Assembly (NCBI GenBank): GCA_934663885.1
Contig: CAKUKW010000020.1
Coordinates: 1-16,994 of the forward strand
Source of the DNA: an uncultured Tidjanibacter sp.
Lineage (GTDB): Bacteria > Bacteroidota > Bacteroidia > Bacteroidales > Rikenellaceae
Direction of reading: 5' to 3'
Length of the DNA: 16,994 nt
A model generated the notes under the pieces. The model worked only from the letters and a program-made list of their open reading frames with translations, searched no databases and was not told where the DNA came from. Both the position numbers and the translations under genes were made by a program. Shown here one piece after another: positions 13,590-16,994 of this stretch (within the stretch, counting starts at the first letter, position 1; each line of letters opens with the position of its first letter).

Positions 13590-15023
13590 CTATTTTCTGA
13601 GGAATTTACGGGGCTGCACCATATTTTCGGGACGGAGCACATTATCCAGTTCGTCCTTGCTCATCAGGTTCATTTCCAGCACGAGGTCGTAGATACCTTT
13701 TCCCGTTTCGAGGGCTTCTTTCGCGAGCACGGTCGACGTTTCATAACCCAGGTAGGGATTGAGCGCCGTTACGAGGCCTATACTGTTATAAACCATGTTG
13801 CGGCAGATCTCTTCGTTGGCGGTTATGCCGTCCACACATTTCTCGCGGAGGGTATTCATAGCGTTGCAGAGCATTTCCATGGTTTCGAAGAGGCAGTGGA
13901 CTATCATCGGCTCCATGACGTTCAGCTCCAGTTGTCCTGCTTCGGCCGATATCGTTACAGTAAGGTCGTTGCCTATAACCCTGAAAGCCACCTGGTTGAC
14001 GACTTCTGGTATAACGGGGTTCACTTTGCCCGGCATGATGGAAGAGCCCGGCTGCATCGGCGGCAGGTTTATCTCGTTGAGTCCGCAGCGGGGGCCGGAG
14101 GAGAGCAGGCGAAGGTCGTTGCATATCTTCGAAAGTTTTACCGCGAGGCGTTTGAGCGCCGAGGAATTCATTACGAAGGCGCCAGTATCGTTCGTCGCTT
14201 CGATCATATTGGCCGCCGTGGCCATCGGAAGGCCCGTTACCTCACGGAGGTATTTCTCACACAGGGGGGCGTAATCTGGATCGGCGTTTATACCGGTTCC
14301 GATTGCCGTCGCGCCCATATTCATCTCATAGAAGAGCTGGTAGTTCTGTCCGAGGCGCTCTATTTCCTCCGCGAGCGTGGCGGCATAGGCCTCGAATTCC
14401 TGTCCGAGCGTCATCGGTACCGCATCCTGCAACTGCGTACGGCCCATTTTTATGACATGCGAGAACTCTTTTCCTTTTTTAGCGAAGGAGTCGATAAGCT
14501 CCTTCAGGGAGCCCTGCAGTTTTATGATGCTGCGAATCATGGCAATCTTCACCGCTGTCGGATAGGCGTCGTTGGTTGACTGCGAAAGGTTTACATGGTT
14601 GTTCGGATGGCAATATTCGTATTCTCCCTTCTGGTAACCCATTATTTCGAGCGCCACATTGGCAATAACCTCATTGGCGTTCATATTGGTGGACGTACCT
14701 GCGCCGCCCTGCACCATATCGACCACGAACTGGTTGTCGAATCCTCCTTCGCGTACGAGCCTGCACGCCTCAATGATAGCCTCTGCGGTTTTGGGTTCGA
14801 GCTGCCCCAGGTCGCGGTTGGCCATAGCCGCCGCCTGTTTCACATCGGCAAGCGCCTTGATCAGTTCGGGGAAGAAATAGAGCCTTACGCGGCTGATGTT
14901 GAAATTCTCCATTGCGCGCATGGTCTGTATCCCGAAATAATATTCCACAGGGATTTGCCTGTAACCGAGCAGGTCGTGCTCTTCTCGTGTTTTGCCCGAC
15001 AGGGGGGCTTTTGTAATGTCCAT
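13590..15023 (-). CDS. aspA: Aspartate ammonia-lyase (aspartase)
   Basis: A 477-residue cytosolic tetrameric lyase that interconverts L-aspartate with fumarate and ammonia, feeding fumarate respiration or nitrogen metabolism. It belongs to the fumarase/aspartase superfamily, with conserved regions GGAGTSTNMNANEVIAN (residues 106-122), HVNLSQSTND (143-152) and the flexible-loop signature GSSIMPGKVNP (326-336), which carries the catalytic serine (Ser328). The continuation VIPEVVNQVAF is typical of aspartases; class II fumarases have TQCEA at this place. Length matches the family (about 465-480). A TATATTTG box lies about 70 bp upstream and a strong terminator follows, so it is probably transcribed alone. 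Confidence 0.94.
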   Translation of the reverse strand: MDITKAPLSGKTREEHDLLGYRQIPVEYYFGIQTMRAMENFNISRVRLYFFPELIKALADVKQAAAMANRDLGQLEPKTAEAIIEACRLVREGGFDNQFVVDMVQGGAGTSTNMNANEVIANVALEIMGYQKGEYEYCHPNNHVNLSQSTNDAYPTAVKIAMIRSIIKLQGSLKELIDSFAKKGKEFSHVIKMGRTQLQDAVPMTLGQEFEAYAATLAEEIERLGQNYQLFYEMNMGATAIGTGINADPDYAPLCEKYLREVTGLPMATAANMIEATNDTGAFVMNSSALKRLAVKLSKICNDLRLLSSGPRCGLNEINLPPMQPGSSIMPGKVNPVIPEVVNQVAFRVIGNDLTVTISAEAGQLELNVMEPMIVHCLFETMEMLCNAMNTLREKCVDGITANEEICRNMVYNSIGLVTALNPYLGYETSTVLAKEALETGKGIYDLVLEMNLMSKDELDNVLRPENMVQPRKFLRK

Positions 15024-15094
15024 AATATTTTATATATTAATATGTTGTTTATCTTATTTTTCATCAGCCAAACGGCAGGGTGCGTCATATTCCG

Positions 15095-15102
15095 CAAATA
15101 TA
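15095..15102 (-). promoter_or_regulatory. Promoter -7 box (TATATTTG) of aspA
   Basis: An exact TAnnTTTG match, 71 bp upstream of the aspA start codon. No TTTG is seen at -33. Predicted start near 15088 gives a leader of about 65 nt, rich in A and T. Confidence 0.5.
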
Positions 15103-15177
15103 TCCAAAATAACATGAAGTCCTCCTTTGTGCTCAAGAAATAGTGTGAATTAAATAACAGATAATTGATTTGCCTTG

Positions 15178-15196
15178 CCGGAAAGGAATATTCCGG
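15178..15196 (-). terminator. Weak hairpin directly after the LptG stop
   Basis: Arms CCGGAA and TTCCGG (6 bp, 7-nt loop) begin at the base after the stop codon. No U-run follows, so termination here is uncertain and read-through towards aspA is possible. Confidence 0.3.
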
Positions 15197-16306
15197 TTAT
15201 TTCGGGGCTTTCCTGTAGAGGAACATGGCGATGCCCAGGAAGATCAGGTTGGGCATCCAGATCATCAGCGCCGGGGAGAAAGAGGTCTTGGCAAATTCTT
15301 CCGCAAAACGGCATATCATGATGTAAGCGAAACACAATGCTATGCCGACACCGATGTGAAGCCCGGTGCCGCCCCTCGACTTGCGCGACGACATCGCCAC
15401 GCCTATTATAGTCAGCACTATGGACGCCATCGGATAGGCGAAACGGTTCTGTTTTTCCACCTCGAAGATTGATATCATATCCGAACCTTTGGCCTTCTGC
15501 TGCTCTATAAACCGGTTAAGCTCTTTTATAGGCATAGTTTTGACCATCTCCTCGGCCTTGCCCAACTCGAGAACGTTGAGGTTTATGGTGGTGTCAAGTT
15601 TTTCATGCTGCTCGAAAATGTCGTTTACACCGTCGAATTTACGGATGATATACTTCGGTGCGCTCCACCTTTCGGTCTCAGGATTGAAAACCACATCCGA
15701 AGCCTCCAGGCTTTCGACGATGGTGCTGCCGTCGTACTTTTCTATGGCAAGGTACGAAGCCTTATTGTTCCCCGCGTTGAAATAGCGTATATATGCATAC
15801 GTTTCGGGATATATCTGGCGGAAAATATGGCTGTCGTATTTGGCCATCTTTCCCGGCCTGTAGTAAACGTTCTCGAAATCGAGCCGCTTGACATTGGCTT
15901 TAGGTATCACCCATAGGTTGAGTGAGATGGAGAAGAGGGTAATCACTATGGCCGAAAGCATATAAGGCCACATAAGCCGCCCGAAACTCACACCGCTGGA
16001 CAGTATGGCTATGATCTCCGTCTGCTGGGCCATCTTAGAGGTGAAAAATATTACCGCTATGAAAGTGAAAAGCCCGCTGAACTGGTTGACGAAGAAAGGA
16101 ACGAAGTTGAGGTAATAATCGACCAGAATGGCTTTTAAAGGCGCCTTGTTATTGATGAAACTCTCCATCTTCTCCACCGCGTCGAAGACCACGATGATGA
16201 CGATGATCAGGATAATAGCCAAAAACCACGTACCCAGGAACTTCCTGGTTATGTACCCGTCCAATATCTTGAATCCCGGGAATTTCAGCTTCCAGCCTTT
16301 AGCCAT
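15197..16306 (-). CDS. lptG: LptF/LptG-family LPS export permease
   Basis: A 369-residue inner-membrane subunit of the LptB2FG ABC transporter that extracts lipopolysaccharide from the inner membrane and passes it to the periplasmic bridge. It starts with the typical LDGYITRKFLGTWFLAIILI. Three N-terminal membrane segments follow (about 25-45, 63-90, 108-133, including QTEIIAILSSGVSFGRLMWP), then a periplasmic beta-jellyroll domain (about 140-280), then three C-terminal segments (MASIVLTIIGVAMSS; IGVGIALCFAYIMICRFAEEF; LMIWMPNLIFLGIAMFLY). Length matches the YjgP/YjgQ family (about 360). F versus G is not certain; adjacency to tgt, common in Bacteroidota from memory, is why I use lptG. A promoter overlapping the tgt stop and a structured leader precede it. 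Confidence 0.88.
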   Translation of the reverse strand: MAKGWKLKFPGFKILDGYITRKFLGTWFLAIILIIVIIVVFDAVEKMESFINNKAPLKAILVDYYLNFVPFFVNQFSGLFTFIAVIFFTSKMAQQTEIIAILSSGVSFGRLMWPYMLSAIVITLFSISLNLWVIPKANVKRLDFENVYYRPGKMAKYDSHIFRQIYPETYAYIRYFNAGNNKASYLAIEKYDGSTIVESLEASDVVFNPETERWSAPKYIIRKFDGVNDIFEQHEKLDTTINLNVLELGKAEEMVKTMPIKELNRFIEQQKAKGSDMISIFEVEKQNRFAYPMASIVLTIIGVAMSSRKSRGGTGLHIGVGIALCFAYIMICRFAEEFAKTSFSPALMIWMPNLIFLGIAMFLYRKAPK

Positions 16307-16342
16307 TCGTTTATGAATATGTTGTATGTTTTGCAGCTTTCA

Positions 16343-16362
16343 TTCTCTTTTGCAAAAGAGAA
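16343..16362 (-). repeat. 20-bp perfect palindrome in the lptG leader
   Basis: The sequence TTCTCTTTTGCAAAAGAGAA is fully self-complementary. It lies 36 bp upstream of the lptG start codon, inside the predicted leader. With no spacer it suits a dimeric DNA-binding protein as well as a tight RNA stem. Confidence 0.6.
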
Positions 16363-16387
16363 CGGTATATTGACGAACTGCTTAAGC

Positions 16388-16406
16388 GCATCATCAGTTA
16401 TGATGC
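16388..16406 (-). repeat. Inverted repeat at the predicted 5' end of lptG mRNA
   Basis: Seven-base arms GCATCAT and ATGATGC enclose a 5-nt loop. The repeat begins 7 nt downstream of the -7 box, so it could form a stem-loop at the very 5' end of the transcript. It might alternatively serve as a short hairpin after tgt, but no U-run follows it. Confidence 0.5.
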
Positions 16407-16412
16407 AGGCAG

Positions 16413-16444
16413 CAAATTTACAATCTATTCGCCAGTTTTACAAC
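16413..16444 (-). promoter_or_regulatory. Promoter of lptG overlapping the tgt stop codon
   Basis: On the minus strand GTTG (16441-16444), a 20-nt spacer and the exact -7 box TAAATTTG (16413-16420) fit the Bacteroidota promoter. The TAA of the -7 box is the tgt stop codon. Predicted start near 16406 gives a leader of about 100 nt. Confidence 0.6.
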
Positions 16445-16994
16445 CATCTCGCTCTTCCAGGCGGCAAATGTGCCGTCGAATATCCTGCGGCGCGCCTCGG
16501 CGGTCAGCCAGCAATAGAACGCGACGTTGTGGAGCGAGGCTATCTCGGCGGCGAGCATCTCGCCCGCTATAGTTAGGTGGCGCAGGTACGCTTTCGAATA
16601 TAGCGTATCGACAAAGCAGTGCCCGTCGGGGTCTACAGGCGAAAAGTCTTCCCTCCACTTGAGGTTCTTGATGTTGATGATACCCTCCGAAGTGAAAAGC
16701 ATCCCGTTGCGCCCGTTGCGGGTGGGCATCACGCAGTCGAACATGTCGACGCCGCGCTCTATCGCTTCCAGGATATTTACCGGGGTACCCACGCCCATTA
16801 AATAACGGGGTTTGTCCTGCGGTAGTATGCCGTTCACCAGTTCTATCATTTCGTACATTACGGGTGCCGGTTCGCCGACCGCCAGTCCTCCTATCGCATA
16901 ACCGTCGGCATCGAACCGCTGCACGTATTCTGCCGCCTCGGCCCGCAGGTCGGGATAAACTACCCCCTGTACTATCGGGAACAGGGACTGGGTG
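16418..16994 (-). CDS. tgt: tRNA-guanine transglycosylase (Tgt), 5' end outside window
   Basis: This is the C-terminal 191 residues or so of queuine/preQ1 tRNA-ribosyltransferase, which exchanges guanine 34 in GUN-anticodon tRNAs for a 7-deazaguanine. The reading frame enters from the right edge (first full codon ends at 16993) and opens TQSLFPIVQGVVYPDLR. The substrate pocket motifs are FPIVQG and GGLAVGEP, followed by MGVGTPVNIL. The nucleophile region is VDMFDCVMPTRNGRNG, with Asp in MFD. The zinc region is unusual: where E. coli has CDCYTC, this protein has GHCFVD, keeping one of three cysteines plus the later His (SLHN). Bacterial Tgt is about 375 residues, so about half is missing. An internal GTG at 16924 is not a start. 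lptG follows downstream. Confidence 0.95.
   Translation of the reverse strand, partial: TQSLFPIVQGVVYPDLRAEAAEYVQRFDADGYAIGGLAVGEPAPVMYEMIELVNGILPQDKPRYLMGVGTPVNILEAIERGVDMFDCVMPTRNGRNGMLFTSEGIINIKNLKWREDFSPVDPDGHCFVDTLYSKAYLRHLTIAGEMLAAEIASLHNVAFYCWLTAEARRRIFDGTFAAWKSEMVVKLANRL

Overview
This window is a stretch of chromosome from a member of the Bacteroidota, most likely order Bacteroidales. Four things point there. Several genes are preceded by the phylum-specific promoter -7 box TAnnTTTG, and I see no convincing Shine-Dalgarno sequences. A PorX-type response regulator is present. A Bacteroidota-style HU protein is followed by a 30-residue, extremely basic protein. Tgt lacks two of the usual zinc ligands. 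Base composition is moderate. The content is mostly housekeeping. I see no insertion sequence, phage, CRISPR array, tRNA or rRNA. Genus cannot be assigned from the sequence alone.

Layout, left to right. (1) Positions 1-2006, minus strand: HU, the 30-residue basic protein, a hairpin terminator, then ribonuclease E/G (cut by the left edge). (2) 2007-2543: a 537-bp non-coding stretch with the HU promoter, a GC-rich island and a possible porX promoter. (3) 2544-4097, plus strand: porX, ending at a perfect 18-bp hairpin shared with a convergent small GNAT-like acetyltransferase gene. (4) 4593-6506, minus strand: an acyl-ACP thioesterase followed by two overlapping half-size ChrA-family transporters. 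(5) 6588-7618, plus strand: a DUF2975 membrane protein and a small Xre/Cro-type regulator, behind a promoter bracketed by two copies of a 19-bp inverted repeat. (6) 7714-10515, plus strand: a secreted M16 zinc metallopeptidase, ending in a 62-bp perfect palindrome. (7) 10685-13469, minus strand: an unrecognised lipoprotein and DNA primase dnaG. (8) 13590-16994, minus strand: aspartate ammonia-lyase, an LptF/LptG-family LPS-export permease, and tgt (cut by the right edge).

The genes cover core information processing (dnaG, HU, RNase E/G, Tgt), envelope and lipid biology (LptG, acyl-ACP thioesterase, lipoprotein, exported M16 peptidase), aspartate/fumarate metabolism (AspA) and regulation (PorX, the DUF2975/HTH pair). 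Many genes seem to have their own promoter and a strong terminator, so transcription units are short.

I find no convincing large undescribed system. The best leads are local: the self-regulating DUF2975/HTH module with twin operators, the tiny basic protein after HU, the structured leader of lptG with its promoter inside the end of tgt, and the 62-bp perfect palindrome after the M16 peptidase gene.
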